Counted from the first letter of the stretch, positions 10,086-22,075 are shown. The stretch is 64,000 nt of DNA from Allium sativum (GCA_030737875.1 CM060924.1:145632197-145696196); one strand, 5' to 3'. Made by a program: numbers and translations. The notes: a model not told the origin generated them from the sequence alone.

Positions 10086-10271
10086 ACTCAAAATGAGAGA
10101 AAGGAAGAGATTCAAAATGGAGAATTCGAAAGATATAGATATGGCTATTCGGGATTATGCTTTTCTTTCAAAAACTTTTCTCTTAAAAGACATGTTTTTG
10201 AAAATACTCCTTTCAAAAATATTCTTAGAAAATAGTTTTTCTAAAAATTTTATCTGTTCTGGTAACCTTAA

Positions 10272-10283
10272 GCTCTGATACCA
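10272..10283 (-). promoter_or_regulatory. Primer binding site of Element 1 (initiator Met tRNA)
   Basis: TGGTATCAGAGC on the minus strand, two bases from the 5' LTR. It is complementary to the 3' end of plant initiator Met tRNA. Confidence 0.95.
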
Positions 10284-11788
10284 CGTGTAACACCCCACAC
10301 CCGCTAAGGTCACTCACTAGGGGAATGCCTTAGTTTTGGTGGAGTATTTTTAGTGAATATAGAACAGAAAAATTACAACAGGACAGATATAAGTAATACT
10401 TGGAAATTTAAAACATCATTTCATTAACAAAACATGTTTGGTTACATCACAAAACCATAACAAGAGTCAAGTACATAATATCCATCCTGATAATATAGAA
10501 GTACATAATCCCATTACATAGATAATAGCCAAAATAGAAAAGATAAACCGAGCTTTACTTCTACGGTCCAAGCCCCAAAAGATAGATATAGCGGTCTGGT
10601 CCAAGCCCACTAGTGCTAGGCCCACTCTGATAACCTGAGGGTTGGGAAAAAGATAAACAACAACGGGGTCAGACATAAGTCTGAGTGAGTCCTATAACCC
10701 TAACAATACAATCATTAAAGTAATTAGGGTATGATATAAACAAGATACGGTACCTCTGGGGATAATGACTACACTAAGTAGCCAACAAAACACAGGATGT
10801 ACTACGATAACCGAAACGACGTATTTATCCACCCAAGGATAATTACTAGCTTACACCACCCCAGATCTACCCACCCAAGGGTAATTCCTACACTGCACCA
10901 CACCAGTTCTACCCACCAAGAGTAATTCCTACTTAAAGGTTGATCCCACCTAAAGACTTAGAAAATATAACTAGTAGTTTCTGGTACTTCTAGCTGACCA
11001 CGTAGGTGCCGTCTGCCCCTACCTCCACTAGGTGTACCCCACTACTAACAAGCGATCGGCTCCCTAACGTAGATACCCGTGCTGGCCCAACAGTGGGGTG
11101 TATCACTCCCCTAAAGTGGCAACCAATTCTATCAACGGTGCACGGCTTATATCTACACGGTGCAACAACGGCTTATCTACCTGCCCGGGCCCACACACGC
11201 ATATGAAGCCCGTTGGACTTGCGTTGCCACCGCTACCCCGTTTTGGCCTCTTATAGTCAAACCCAATATGCGTGTCCCGTCACTCGACATGGGTCGAGCC
11301 CACAAAGATACGTTTGGGATATTGGTTGAAATGGGCCCCCACAAGCTACTACTTAAGCTTGTCATTTTATCTAGTGCATCCCACTTAACCCCTTTTTATA
11401 ATCATGCCCCTTACATGTTAAGGTTTGGTTAAGTCATCTAATTATATTTCAATTGCCACTTAAGGCACCCACTAGATTTCCGCATGCCACCCAAGGCACT
11501 TACTTGATTCCCACATGCCACCCGAGGCACTTACTTGATTTCCACATGCCACCCAAGGCACTTACTTAACCCTTTAATCATGTTTAATTACATGTTCCAC
11601 TTTGGTTAAGTATTCTAATCGTATTTTCTATTGCCACCCAAGGCAACCCACTAGTTTCCTCATGCCACCCAAGGCACCCCCACTAGTTACTACATGCCAC
11701 CCAAGGCACCCACTTAACCCCACATGCCCCTCTACATGCTAATATGGTTAAGTGTTTCTTAATTCATTAATTAAGATCATGACCTCAT

Positions 11789-11886
11789 AAAGACCTCTCA
11801 CATTAGACCGTCTTTTATGACTGCTGGATATGCCGGTTGGTTCCGGGCAGACTTCCGTCATCAAAAGGGTCTAACCTCGTGTCTTT
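11789..11886 (-). other. Covarying hairpin, copy 1 (5' LTR)
   Basis: Same as 4223-4320 apart from one apex change (cttccgtc for cttctgtc). Outer arms AAAGAC/GTCTTT. Confidence 0.7.
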
Positions 11887-11911
11887 ACTTTAATCATGTA
11901 TTTAATTTATG

Positions 11912-12012
11912 ACTAAGACCTCTCACATTGGGCCAATCATTTGTAGCCGCTGGATGGCCGGTCGGTTCCGGGCAGACTTCTGCTACAAAAGGGTCCAACC
12001 TCGTGTCTTAGT
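11912..12012 (-). other. Covarying hairpin, copy 2 (5' LTR)
   Basis: Same as 4346-4446. Outer arms ACTAAGAC/GTCTTAGT. Confidence 0.75.
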
Positions 12013-13588
12013 TGATTAATTACACCTAATTAATCACCCCCATATTAATTATCCCTAATTAATATCAAGTTTTTCATAACATGGGTAGACCTAACTCAAT
12101 AGGTAAATTCCCATGGGGTAGACCTAACTCAATAGGTAAATTCCCACTTATGCTTATTCATTTTATGGTATGCTTAATCATACCCAATCATACTTTTATT
12201 AACATATTTACCAACCCCATCGTTCCCCACGTAAATCGTCCTTATTTCATGACATAATAAAGGGGAAGATCCATCACAAATATCATGGGTTTAGCATATA
12301 ACTTTGTCATGGGTTAAGAGGATGTCAACTTGCATTTATGAGCATATATTAACCCAACTACATTTAACCCAAACTTGCATATTATCATACACATGATTTG
12401 CATAACATGTTGCATATGAGCTTGCATATTATCATACACATATCTTGCATAGCATGTTGAACTTGCATATAAGCATTCTCATAACTTGCATAACATGTTA
12501 AACATGCATTTAAGCCTACACATAACTTGCATAAGCATTCACATACTTGCATAAGCATTCACATACTTGCATAAGCATTCACATACTTGCATATCACATT
12601 AAACTTGCATTTAAGCATATACATAACTTGCATAACATCATGCACATAACTTGCATAATCTCATAAACTTAACTTGCATAACACCATGCACATAACTTGC
12701 ATACCCTCATACACATAACTTGCATATGAACTTGCATAACAACATGCACATAACTTACATAACATCATGCACATAACTTGCATAACATGTTGAGCTTGCA
12801 TATAGGCATACACATAACTTGCATAACATGTTGAATTTGCATATATGACTTGCATCTTAAAGGAGGGTAAACATGCATAGCATATAAAGGTGTCATCTTG
12901 CATATGTATGCATCACATTTAAAAGGGTAAACTTATATGTCATGATTTATGCATAATACCAAACACTTAGTATGCATAAAACCACTTACTTAGCATGCAT
13001 AGAATCAATTACTTATTATGCATAAACACACCACTTAACTTGCATAAACCCAAACACTTAGCATGCATACAATCCAATACTTAGCATGCATAAAATCAAA
13101 TACTTAGCATGCATAACACAAAATACTTAGCATGTATAAAATCACATGCATAACTTGCATATCATGTTACATATAACTTGCATATACTCTCACATATAGT
13201 TTGCATAACATGTTACATATGCATAAATGTTCAACATAGTGTTTTGCATCATAAAATATGGCATTAACCTTGCATATAACATAAAACTTGCAAATCACAT
13301 ATCATACAAACTTGCATAAACACATTTATCCACAAACATAGTCATGTCTTATCACATCCTACCATAATCAATTTAACAATTGATTATTAAAGCCATAGGA
13401 AGTCACCAAAACCAAGATTAGCAAACTTATGTAGTAGAACTAGTAGCTTTAGTTGAAGAAGATGTTGATTAGAGGTTGATTAACTTGCAACTCTCTTCAT
13501 TGATTTGTAGAGGCCATGATCAAGTTTCATTTTGCCATAGTTTAGTTACAAGATCTAATTATGAATGAATTAGGGTAGGGTTGGGGTC

Positions 13589-13600
13589 TTATTTATAGGA
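13589..13600 (-). promoter_or_regulatory. TATA box of the Element 1 5' LTR
   Basis: Minus strand CCTATAAATAAG, about 490 bp from the LTR start. The predicted start lies 25-35 bp downstream, near 13560, giving U3 about 0.5 kb and R/U5 about 3.3 kb. The 3' LTR has TATGAAT instead. Confidence 0.7.
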
Positions 13601-13739
13601 TTAGGTAGTGTTTTAGGCCCTTAGATTAACCCTAGATTAGTTTAGGTCCGTCAGATTTAGGAAATCTCTAGAACCCAGCCCTCCAAGCCAGCCTAAAACC
13701 CAAGCTGGTGCACCCAGGCTCTCTGGACGCTGCGCCTCT

Positions 13740-13805
13740 GTCGATAGGCAAGTCGACAGGCAAGTCGACACCCCTGTCGACAGGCCTGTCGACAGCCCTG
13801 TCGAC
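13740..13805. promoter_or_regulatory. Six GTCGAC-type sites at 12-bp spacing (5' LTR U3)
   Basis: Units start at 13740 (GTCGAT), 13752, 13764, 13776, 13788 and 13800. This is one more unit than in the 3' LTR, which explains the 12-bp length difference. The array ends about 140 bp upstream of the TATA box. Confidence 0.8.
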
Positions 13806-14083
13806 ATGGTTAGGGCGGGAAGCTTCCCGCCTACCCCCGCTGGCTCCATTTTGAAATCTGATTTTAAATCTTTAAATCTGTTTTTAGCTTTAATTTTTCT
13901 GCAAACTTCATTGGGCCTTAACTGGGCCATACGGACTTCGATTCTCGAAAACTCGGACTCTATTTCGCGTATTTTTCCGAGACGAACGCAATGACGCAGC
14001 CCGTTACCCCCAATTCCCACATCTGAGATTATTTATCCTATGATTAGAGAATTTTAGTATTAGCTAAAATTCGGGGTGTTACA

Positions 14084-14088
14084 TTACA
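14084..14088. repeat. Target-site duplication of Element 1, right copy (TTACA)
   Basis: Exact match to 2714-2718. Confidence 0.95.
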
Positions 14089-15710
14089 TATATAAAGATG
14101 ATATTTTTATATTCTCTATTATATAGAAATTCTATTTTCAATACATTACTTATATAAAGATAGTGTTTTTATATCTTCTATTACATAAAGATCATATTTT
14201 TAATACACTACTTGTATATAAACTATATTTTTAACTTTCCTATATTATAAAAATTATATTTTTAATATCTACACTATATAAAAATCATATTTTTACTATT
14301 AAATATCCTAACTTCATGTAGTCTTTGTCATTAAAAATCAATGCTACTTATAAAAGCAATTCTTTTTAAATTAAAATTTTCAGATCTTAACAATAATGTT
14401 CTAGATAGGAACTGATTTTTACTTTACCTAAAAATGATTACATTAATTAAATATGAGTAAAAATAAATAAAAAAACATCAAAGAAAAAGAAGCTTACAGG
14501 CTGAAATGGGGGCTCAGGGCGGAGAGGAAGTGGTAGGGGTTGGCTGATGGGAGCAGGGCGGCGCCAGGGGGTTGCGCAGGGGCTAGGTGGTCGACGGTCT
14601 CGATTTCCGTTCAGATCTGGGCGGGGTTCTTGAGCGCCGGCTTCACGAGCTCAAAGGGGGGTGGACGGGGTATGGCGGCGCTCCACCTGAGGAGGGAGCA
14701 GCGGTGGCCACCTGCGACGGTGGGAGGCGACGGGGAGGGCGATTTAGGCTTTGCGCGGTTTTTTTATTTATTTCAATCTGAACGGGAAGGAGAAAGGTAA
14801 AGGGGAGGGCTAATTATAATAAATATTTTAATTATTTTATTATTTAATTGTCTACTTAAAGTTGACTTTTCTCTCGAACTCAAATCGAGACCCAACGATT
14901 GGCGTCCCTAGCGTTTTACCCCCATTCCGAACACAATGGGATATGTATCCTAGGCCAATTCCATCGTTACGATCAGTTTCCGTTGAATTTACATTTAAAT
15001 CATTAAACTGAATTTTAAACGTACATTTCAAATTACCGGGGTCACATATTAACTCGAAAAATTACAGAAAAATATTTTATAGCTTCGTATTGACGATACG
15101 GTCCTAACAAAACTAGTTTCGTCGAATTCCGAGATCACTGGAAAAATGGCCATTTTCCAGTCGATTAAAATCAACTAAAACTGGTCAAACACGTTTTCTT
15201 TTGCCACGCTCACATATTGAATCGAAAAATTATGAAATTTGGAATCTAGCAATAATTTGACATCACGGACCCAACAAAAGTGGTTTCGTTGAAATCCGAG
15301 GTCGTTTGCAAAATGTCTATTTTTAAGGGCCTGAATTCCATAGCGACTATTCAGAATTTTCAACTGGACATATGTTTTGATTCCCGCTATGAAATTTCGA
15401 TTTTTCGGATTCGTTGGAAAGATATTCTCAAATAGTTTCTAATATTTTTGGTTTCACTAAAATCCGGTTTATTTTGCACCCGGTACATTCAATTGAAGTG
15501 TGAAATCGAATTATCGAACTACCGCGCCATTTTCAATTCTATTTATAATTATATATAATTATATATATTCTAACGACGATCTATATAAATATATACGTCG
15601 AATTCTATTCAAAATAAATTTCTTGTCGATATTATTTAAAATAATTCATTTTAAATATTAAAAATTCGCTAAAAAAAATTTAAACTGGCCCAGATTTTCG
15701 AGTTGTTACA
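14089..15710 (-). mobile_element. Right part of LTR I
   Basis: Begins in the decayed 34-bp array (to about 14310) and ends cgagttgttaca at 15710, the expected TGTAACAACTCG start of a minus-sense LTR. A G+C-rich block at 14510-14800 gives two open frames that look accidental. 15000-15530 repeats short modules (ccgaggtcgtttgc, ttcgttggaaagat) seen in B's LTR ends and at 380-620. The five bases after the end, ATAAC, would be the target duplication; its partner would be off the left edge. Confidence 0.55.
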
Positions 15711-15953
15711 ATAACCTTATTGTATTTTCCACCAGTTATGTATACCGCTAGGTGTCTTTGATTACATAACCTTATTGTGTTAAGTTCGTGGGCCTATATG
15801 TAAATATTACCCATCCCCCTATATTTTACTTAACCCTCCCGCTACCCATCCAATTTTACTTAACCATAACTTAAGTTCATAATTATACAATCTTTATGGA
15901 TTAAATTAGGATAAGTAGTCCAATCGATTACCATGTCCAATTATGGTTATAAT

Positions 15954-16058
15954 GGGCTAGACCGCCCACATTAGGCATACAACGTGTGGATGTTGGATAT
16001 GTCAGTCAGGTCCGGGCAGTCTTATTCCACAGTTGGGTCTAACCTCGTGTCTTAGCCC
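15954..16058 (-). other. Covarying hairpin, H copy 1
   Basis: Outer arms GGGCTA-GAC/GTCTTAGCCC (one bulge), inner GTGTGGA/TTCCACA, and apex with ggtccgggcag. The arms differ from those of Element 1 yet still pair. Confidence 0.7.
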
Positions 16059-16073
16059 GATTCGTATTTGCAC

Positions 16074-16177
16074 ACTTAGACCTCTCACATTAGGTTCCGC
16101 ATTAGTGGCTGTTAGATATGCCGATCGGGTCCGGGCAGACTTCCGCCACTAAAGCAACCTAACCTCGTGTCATAAGT
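16074..16177 (-). other. Covarying hairpin, H copy 2
   Basis: Outer arms ACTTA-GAC/GTC-A-TAAGT, middle TTAGGTT/AACCTAA, and inner TTAGTGGC/GCCACTAA. Apex ggtccgggcagacttccg. Confidence 0.75.
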
Positions 16178-17268
16178 ACAGTTACAATTCCTATTTACTA
16201 AATATTCCATTTTTATCCAAATCTACCTATGTCATTATAGGTGATTATTTCTCTTTTCCCCATATTTAATTATATGCCCAATTCACTATTCAAATAATAG
16301 ACATTTATGTCCCTTTTCAATTAACCTTTTAATTATGCACCACATGCTCTTTTCCCCAAGTTATAAGTCAAGGCATATACATATATATATGTTATGCACA
16401 ACCCAAATCTACATATTTTCCAATTTATGTCCCTAGTCTATATTCACCCATTCCAATACAAGTTATACCCAAATCCATATTCGCATGATTTCCAATGTAT
16501 GCCTAAATTTCATATTCACATACGTCCCAATTTATGTCCAAAATCAGTATTTAGACATGTCCCGTTTTATAACCAATTCCATATTTACATTTATTCCAAT
16601 GCGTGCCTAAATTCATATTATCCAACAATACATATGCCCCTAAACCCATATTCGTATATTTCCAAATTTATGCCCAAATTTAGATCCATATTTTCCACTA
16701 TCAATTATGCCCCAAATTATGTCTTTCCCAATTGTTCCCAATTTCGCATGTTCGCATTTTTCAGTGTTAGGCCTAGGCTCAAAGGTAGCCTGGCTATATA
16801 AAAATAAAAAAGGGAAAAGAGGGAGAGAAGAGAATCAAGAATAGACATAATAGAGAATCAATAATAAACTGATAGAAATAGGCATAAACTGAATAAGCAT
16901 ATTATGACAAGATTTAACATGGTGGCGATAAGAACGTATAAAACCAGATCTGATAATTATGTCATAATAAAACTGATTAGGCACCGATTCAAGATCCAAT
17001 TTTTATATACATATCAAGATTACTATTTAAACATTCAGATCTAAAAATAACATGAACTCAAGGTGAACAGATCTAAGGAAATGGATCCAATTTAGTGCGA
17101 AGAACATGTTGAATAAGTTGTTGTTACCATCGCTGAATTTGTTGTAGCAATCTTTGAATATGTATATTCTTCTTTGAATTGATTTAGAATAAGAAAGGCC
17201 ATTTTAATTTTCATTGTTGTAGAGCTTCGCCGTTAGTATTTAGATAAATAAAACCTAGCTCTAAGTTC

Positions 17269-17279
17269 CTTTATATAGC
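17269..17279 (-). promoter_or_regulatory. TATA box of LTR H
   Basis: Minus strand CTATATAAAGG, about 465 bp from the LTR start. This is the same relative position as in Element 1. Confidence 0.7.
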
Positions 17280-17346
17280 CTAGGGTTCATGAATCTGGCT
17301 CCAAAATCGTCCAGGTTCAGAAAGAAGTTTCCAGAGCCATGGGTGG

Positions 17347-17448
17347 GTCGACAACCCTTCAGGCGGGTCGACCCTCTGGTCGACCCCCCCTCAGGTGGGT
17401 CGATCCCCAGGTCGACCCCCCTATTGGTGGGTTGACCCCTAGGTCGAC
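17347..17448. promoter_or_regulatory. GTCGAC array alternating 12 and 20 bp, LTR H
   Basis: Sites start at 17347, 17367, 17379, 17399 (GTCGAT), 17411, 17431 (GTTGAC) and 17443, spaced 20, 12, 20, 12, 20, 12. The array ends about 70 bp upstream of the TATA box. The frame at 17261-17461 is its translation and is not a gene. Confidence 0.8.
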
Positions 17449-17743
17449 CCCCAACGGGCATAATTCCCGCCCAAACTCCTGCCTTGCGGATTTTGATTTT
17501 TGAACTGATTTTCCAATTTTCTAAATATATTTATTTAATATACATACATATAAGCTCCTTATATGTATACAAACTTCAAATCTTAATAACTTCTTCATAC
17601 GAAGTCCGTTTTACGCAAACCAGGTGTCTATCTTGACCAGAATTTCGAGACGGACGCAATGGCGCAGTCCATTTCCCTTAATTCCGAATATTGAATAAAT
17701 TATTCTTCAATTCATCATTTTTAGTGTCGTTAGGGGTATTACA

Positions 17744-18207
17744 AACCCGAAGTTTTTCTTAGCCCCTTAAACTCTCGAGTGCCCATTTAAGTAGGGTGAG
17801 GGTTTAGGTTTTTCAGGTTTCGCTTCTTCGAATAAGCTTCTGAAGGCATGCAGAATACAGTGATTATTTTAATAGTTCTTTCTCCATGTTTGCCATTTTG
17901 GATATATCTAAAGGCATGAAAGTTATGCCTATACATATTTGACTTTGATCAACCGAGAGGGTATCTTCATATGTCGCTCTCGATGATTATATTTTGTAAT
18001 AATTATATCTGGTTCGAAAATATTATGCAATGGGAATGTAACGAATGAATGTTATCAATGAATATGTTTTAAATTCTTTAACATTTCCCGTGCTTTTTGA
18101 TGATCTGATTTATTAACTCGTTGTTTTCTACCACTGAAAGTTAATACTATAGATGACCATAGCATCTATAACGCTTAGCCTTGGACCTTAGAAGATAGGG
18201 CGTTACA
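17744..18207 (+). mobile_element. 3' end of the 5' LTR of element E
   Basis: Plus-sense LTR remnant ending agggcgttaca, followed three bases later by a primer site. Its left portion has been cut off by fragment H, so the LTR start is not present here. Confidence 0.7.
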
Positions 18208-18210
18208 ACT

Positions 18211-18222
18211 TGGTATTAGAGC
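18211..18222 (+). promoter_or_regulatory. Primer binding site of element E (variant)
   Basis: tggtattagagc differs from the initiator-Met complement TGGTATCAGAGC at one base. Confidence 0.75.
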
Positions 18223-18429
18223 ATAGGTTTATGCAACTTAAAAAGATTATTCTTGCAAAGATTTTTAAACTAAAAGCCCTAATATATCATGGTAAAGAAA
18301 AATAGTATGGGATAGCGATACCATAAAGCACTTTTATTTATGCTATATAAGTATATATGTACACCCATAGTCTTAGGGTCACCCTTTGCTACCATACAAA
18401 GGTTTATCTATAGATATTAAAAAATAGAA

Positions 18430-18738
18430 ATGGAAAGAAGGATTGCAAGGCTAAATCTTGGTAGTGGAAGCACCACAAAAAATGGAAATTCTCGACCCGA
18501 TGGACCTAGAAGAAACCGGTAAGTGAGACACAAGGTGCTAAAATCCTACCTACATATATAAGGAATATATACTGATTTTTTGTCTAGGCGATGCAAGTCG
18601 GAGCTACTACTACTGCTGCTGCTATCATAGGAGCCAACCATGTTGTGCCAGTTGTAAACAACTACGCAAAACTAAGTATGGATCTTACAATCCTTAGAGG
18701 AAAACCATTTCTTAGAAGATAAGAGGCTAGGGCAAGCT
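18430..18738 (+). pseudogene. gag: Gag N-terminal fragment, element E
   Basis: A frame from ATG 18591 reads MQVGATTTAAAIIGANHVV and then a stretch resembling the D and F gag starts (YAKLSMDLTILRGKPFL corresponds to FAKLNKDYTSLSRKSFHG), stopping at 18721. An earlier ATG at 18430 opens a short leader frame. Between them lies a candidate 69-bp intron (18519-18587) with GTAAGT and a T-run ending TCTAG. The gag is cut by element D and resumes at 48873. Confidence 0.6.
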
Positions 18739-18743
18739 ATATC
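18739..18743. repeat. Target-site duplication of element D, left copy (ATATC)
   Basis: ATATC precedes TG at 18744 and recurs at 48868-48872, after the final CA of D's 3' LTR. Confidence 0.93.
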
Positions 18744-19738
18744 TGTAACGACCCACATTCTACGTATCGAAGGATCGTAGAATATTTATTTTATCCTCAT
18801 ACGAAGTCATATCATCGTATAACTTTTAGAAACAAATATTGGCGTCATTTCCCAACATTCACGATTTTTACCTAATTTTAAATGACCGTTTTGCCATTGG
18901 AGAATCTTGTTTCGCCTATAACTTTTGATTGGTAAGAAATTTACCTGAAACCACTTCCATTGGATTTGGATGATAGTTTCCCATTCCGTAGAGTGGTCAC
19001 ATTAATCAAATGGATTGCCATTTGGGTGATATGGCTGAAATAAGGTTTGGAAGATGAAAAACAACATAATCGGCTTAACATGGTGATTAGCAGCTAGACC
19101 CATAACTCATTTCGAGATTAGGGTTATGGGAGGGTAGAAAGGAGTTAGAGAATGATTCCTCTTCATTTTCTCAGCCGAGAACATTTCTCAAACCCTAGTA
19201 ATGACCTCCATCTTCTAAATCACTCACAAATCACCTTTTTTATCACTAACTAAGAAAAACTACATCAAATCAGAGATAGAGCTGCTGCTATACATAGGAA
19301 TCCATGCCAAATCAGTGGAGTTTTCAGATCTATAATTTATTTCTGGCTAAGGTGAATGATTTGCATGTTTTTACACTAATTACGGCTAATTACGAGTGAT
19401 TAGTGGTAATTAGCGAAATTATGACTTAGAAAAATATGGAAAAACATGTAAAAATTCTAAAATATTATTTTATGTCACTGATAAAATTTGGTTTTATTTG
19501 GATTAAGTTTGCTAATCCTATTGTTAGATGTAGTTAAACATGGTTAAAGAGAAAATCATGTTTTTGGGTATGTTTGATCCTAAATAACACATATTATTGA
19601 TATTTTGATGCTTGTGATTAATTACACATGTTATTACTACTGTTTGGTATGTTCTATGGTTGCATAGTGAAGTTAGAATGGTCGAAAACACCGTCGCGTG
19701 GCGTAAAAAGCTTGCTGGAAAAGAAGTGCAGGAAACCG
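18744..19738 (+). repeat. Element D 5' LTR, piece 1
   Basis: Begins tgtaacgacccacattctac and matches the 3' LTR from 46439 (tgtaacgacccgcattttac) to about 47432, where both have aagaagtgcaggaaa. No gene. Confidence 0.93.
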
Positions 19739-19766
19739 CACTACAACAAATTGATCATATTACAAC
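19739..19766 (+). repeat. CACTA left terminal inverted repeat
   Basis: Twenty-eight bp starting CACTACAACAAATTGA. It matches the complement of 22994-23021 except at position 17. Confidence 0.93.
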
Positions 19767-21369
19767 CATTGAAAAAAGTTATAAAAGACTTTTTAAAACG
19801 GTGGGCCTACCGTCGTCTATTAAGAAGTTGTAATAGACTAAAATCTTTTACAACTGTTTTGCACATTGCGACGCCGTTGTGAAATGTATATTTTACAATT
19901 GTTTTCCACCGTTGTTAGTAATACATATTACAACATTTTTGCACTGTTGTAGTAATACAACTTTTTTTACCGTTGTAGTATTTCCTACTACAATTGTTAT
20001 GCATCATCAAAACAATATAATTTTTACAAATATTTCTGTCAGTTGTAATACACTTTACTACAACTATAGTTGAATACATTTTGAAAATGCAGCAAGAGCT
20101 AGATAAATAGAAAACAAATTAACATAAATTAAAAGCATCGGTTCCATTTATATAAAAAAGGTTACAAATTTATATTCAAAATACAAAACTAAGGAATCAT
20201 ACATAATCCATACTGAACCACTGCCTCATCCCTTGCGTTTTATTCAATGATTGTTCATGTACCACATCACACAATTCAACTCATGCCCCTTCTACAACTA
20301 TAATCCCGTCGGTTTCTTTCCTACTCCATCTTCACCACCACAAGATCTGCCATCTCAGACACAAACAAGCACCGCACATTTCATCAAACATCCATCCAAC
20401 AGTAGCAAAACAGGAGAAGTAACTATGAGCACTGTAGTGTTGCATAGTCAGCAAAAACCTAAAAAAGTAATCATAAAACCGAAGATGAACTACATTACAT
20501 TATCTGCATTGCAAGGATTCTCACAATCTGTACAATTCTTCTTTTCCATAGAGGGTGCTACCAAATACATATTTAATATATTTTTTAAAGTCGCAAATGA
20601 AATGAATATTTATATCTAAATAATAATAAGTTTAATACTTTTTGAAGTCGCAAATTAAAAAATGAATATTTCTTTCAAAATTAAAACAAAAAAATTCTTT
20701 TATCATTTAACATGTTAAAAGCAATGAAAACAAAACAATTATAAATGAAATTATATAGCACAATTGCTTGGAAGCGACGAAAAGACAAACAAAAGTACAA
20801 CGAACCGTTTAGATTGGCTAATAGTAAGGATCACATCAAAAAGTTCTAGCAACATATTATGGTCAATATCCATTCCACATTAAGATGCAAAGACACGATA
20901 ACTATACGGACTTCTAATGAAACAACAAGGCCTAAGGCATAAAAAACCTACAGCCGAATAGACAAAATCACTAAACCTGACTTAAACTACCACCACAAGC
21001 TTGTTAAGGACAACAAAAATGCCAAATAAAACTCATATAAGCTACAAAGCTACCTCCTCGGTGGAAATTGAAGTGATGCCTCTTTGAAAACCAGATTTGA
21101 TAGATACAACCTCAACAATCAGATAACTCTACAATCCAAGAAGGAATCAATAAAAACTCACCATCCTATGCGCAGTTTCATTACACAAGACATGGCTGAC
21201 CCACTGTTAAAGCATTCTAGAACACTGGAAATTTACATAGAAAGGAAAGAATGATTGAAACTCCGAACAAAGATGTAACAGACCTCCATCATGCCATAGC
21301 AGGGAAGAAAGTAAAGAAACACAACTAATAACGGTGGGTTGATTAGCTGAAAATCAAATTAATAGAAAA

Positions 21370-22075
21370 TGGTAGACTAGGGATTTAGAAAAGGCAAATG
21401 GGAAACATAGTTAACGAATTGAAGGGAAGGAATAAGTAGTGAAGGTAACATTAATTGAGAAGAGAATGGTGGCAGTGAAAGAGTAAATCTTATAAGACTT
21501 GATTTTTTGGTGGGAGTGAAGAGAATGGCCAAACCAATAACTGCTATGACCAACTCCACCATATCACCACAAATCGTCCCTCCACCAGAGATCCATCACG
21601 AGACCTCATTGACGCAAAGGCACAGGATCGATCAGATCTCCCTAAACTCACACATGCACTGCAAAACTGAACCATGAAACCGAATGCACCTATCCAATCG
21701 ACATCGATCCCTTTCTGTTGAACACCGGTGCGACACAGAACTTGAAACAGATGGTGGTGCGAGTTTTGAACCCCCTGTTAGTTGAAATACCACACAGAAA
21801 GATACAAATCACCAAATAATTTGAACCAACTACCTTAACTCATTGCAAACATACACCGCCACCTTAACATCTATTGGAGTTAGACAACGAGCTTCATGGC
21901 CATAACCACTGCGATTATTTTTAACGCAAGAATCGTAGATCGTGCCATACTCGCTCCAGCCACTGCGATTATTTTTGACATTGATGGATTTTTTTTTGCT
22001 ATTCGAACTTGGACGATTGGTTTCGAGGTAGGGTTTATCGGTTGGAAATAAAGTAGGAGGCATATTTAAGTTTAG
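21370..22075 (-). other. Possible relic transcription unit inside the CACTA element
   Basis: The minus strand has two short open frames (22063-21830 and 21562-21377) in comparatively G+C-richer sequence, preceded by a TATA-like tatttaagtt. The first frame holds a small internal duplication (KNNRSG twice). I recognise no domain. It could be the leader and first exons of a lost transposase gene, a captured gene fragment or chance. Confidence 0.2.

Larger units (their letters stand above)
2719..14083 (-). mobile_element. Element 1: complete but defective Ty3/gypsy chromovirus, 11.4 kb
   Basis: Two LTRs (3787 and 3798 bp), both TG...CA, flank a 3780-bp interior with a polypurine tract and a tRNA-iMet primer site. 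Both sites place the element on the minus strand. The interior shows gag remnant, protease, RT, RNase H, integrase and chromodomain in chromovirus order. The LTR length is typical of the Tekay/Del lineage, but that assignment is inference. By eye the LTRs differ at about 34 positions plus a 1-bp and a 12-bp indel (roughly 0.9%), so insertion is recent. Yet gag is nearly gone and pol has stops, frameshifts, an insertion and deletions. The copy was probably defective before it moved and was mobilised in trans. Confidence 0.93.
10286..14083 (-). repeat. 5' LTR of Element 1 (3798 bp)
   Basis: Partner of 2719-6505 with the same ends and same internal arrays. U3 starts at 14083. This copy keeps a good TATA box and one extra 12-bp GTCGAC unit. 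Open frames at 12661-12903 and 13637-14020 are translations of repeats. Confidence 0.95.
15711..17743 (-). mobile_element. LTR fragment H, related to Element 1's LTR
   Basis: Ends taggggtattaca at 17743, the start of a minus-sense LTR. It shares with Element 1's LTR, in the same order, the two ~100-nt hairpins, then a long A+T-rich middle, then a TATA box and a GTCGAC array. Sequence beyond these modules is well diverged, so it is a separate family. The part distal to 15711 is missing, apparently displaced by LTR I. 16200-16790 is rich in cccaaattcatattc-type phrases with no gene; the open frame at 16394-16801 has no recognisable domain. Confidence 0.65.

Noticed and set aside
14540..14800. 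Open frames in a G+C-rich block resembling a host exon
   Set aside because: The block lies in the untranslated part of LTR I. Two overlapping frames are equally open and neither has a recognisable domain.
15709..15790. Repeated ataaccttattgt near the I/H junction as a target duplication
   Set aside because: The copies are about 60 bp apart on the same side of the junction. A duplication would need its partner beyond the left edge of the window.
20251..20619. 122-residue frame in the CACTA element as transposase or captured gene
   Set aside because: No transposase motif, low-complexity ends, and no second exon in frame that I can identify.
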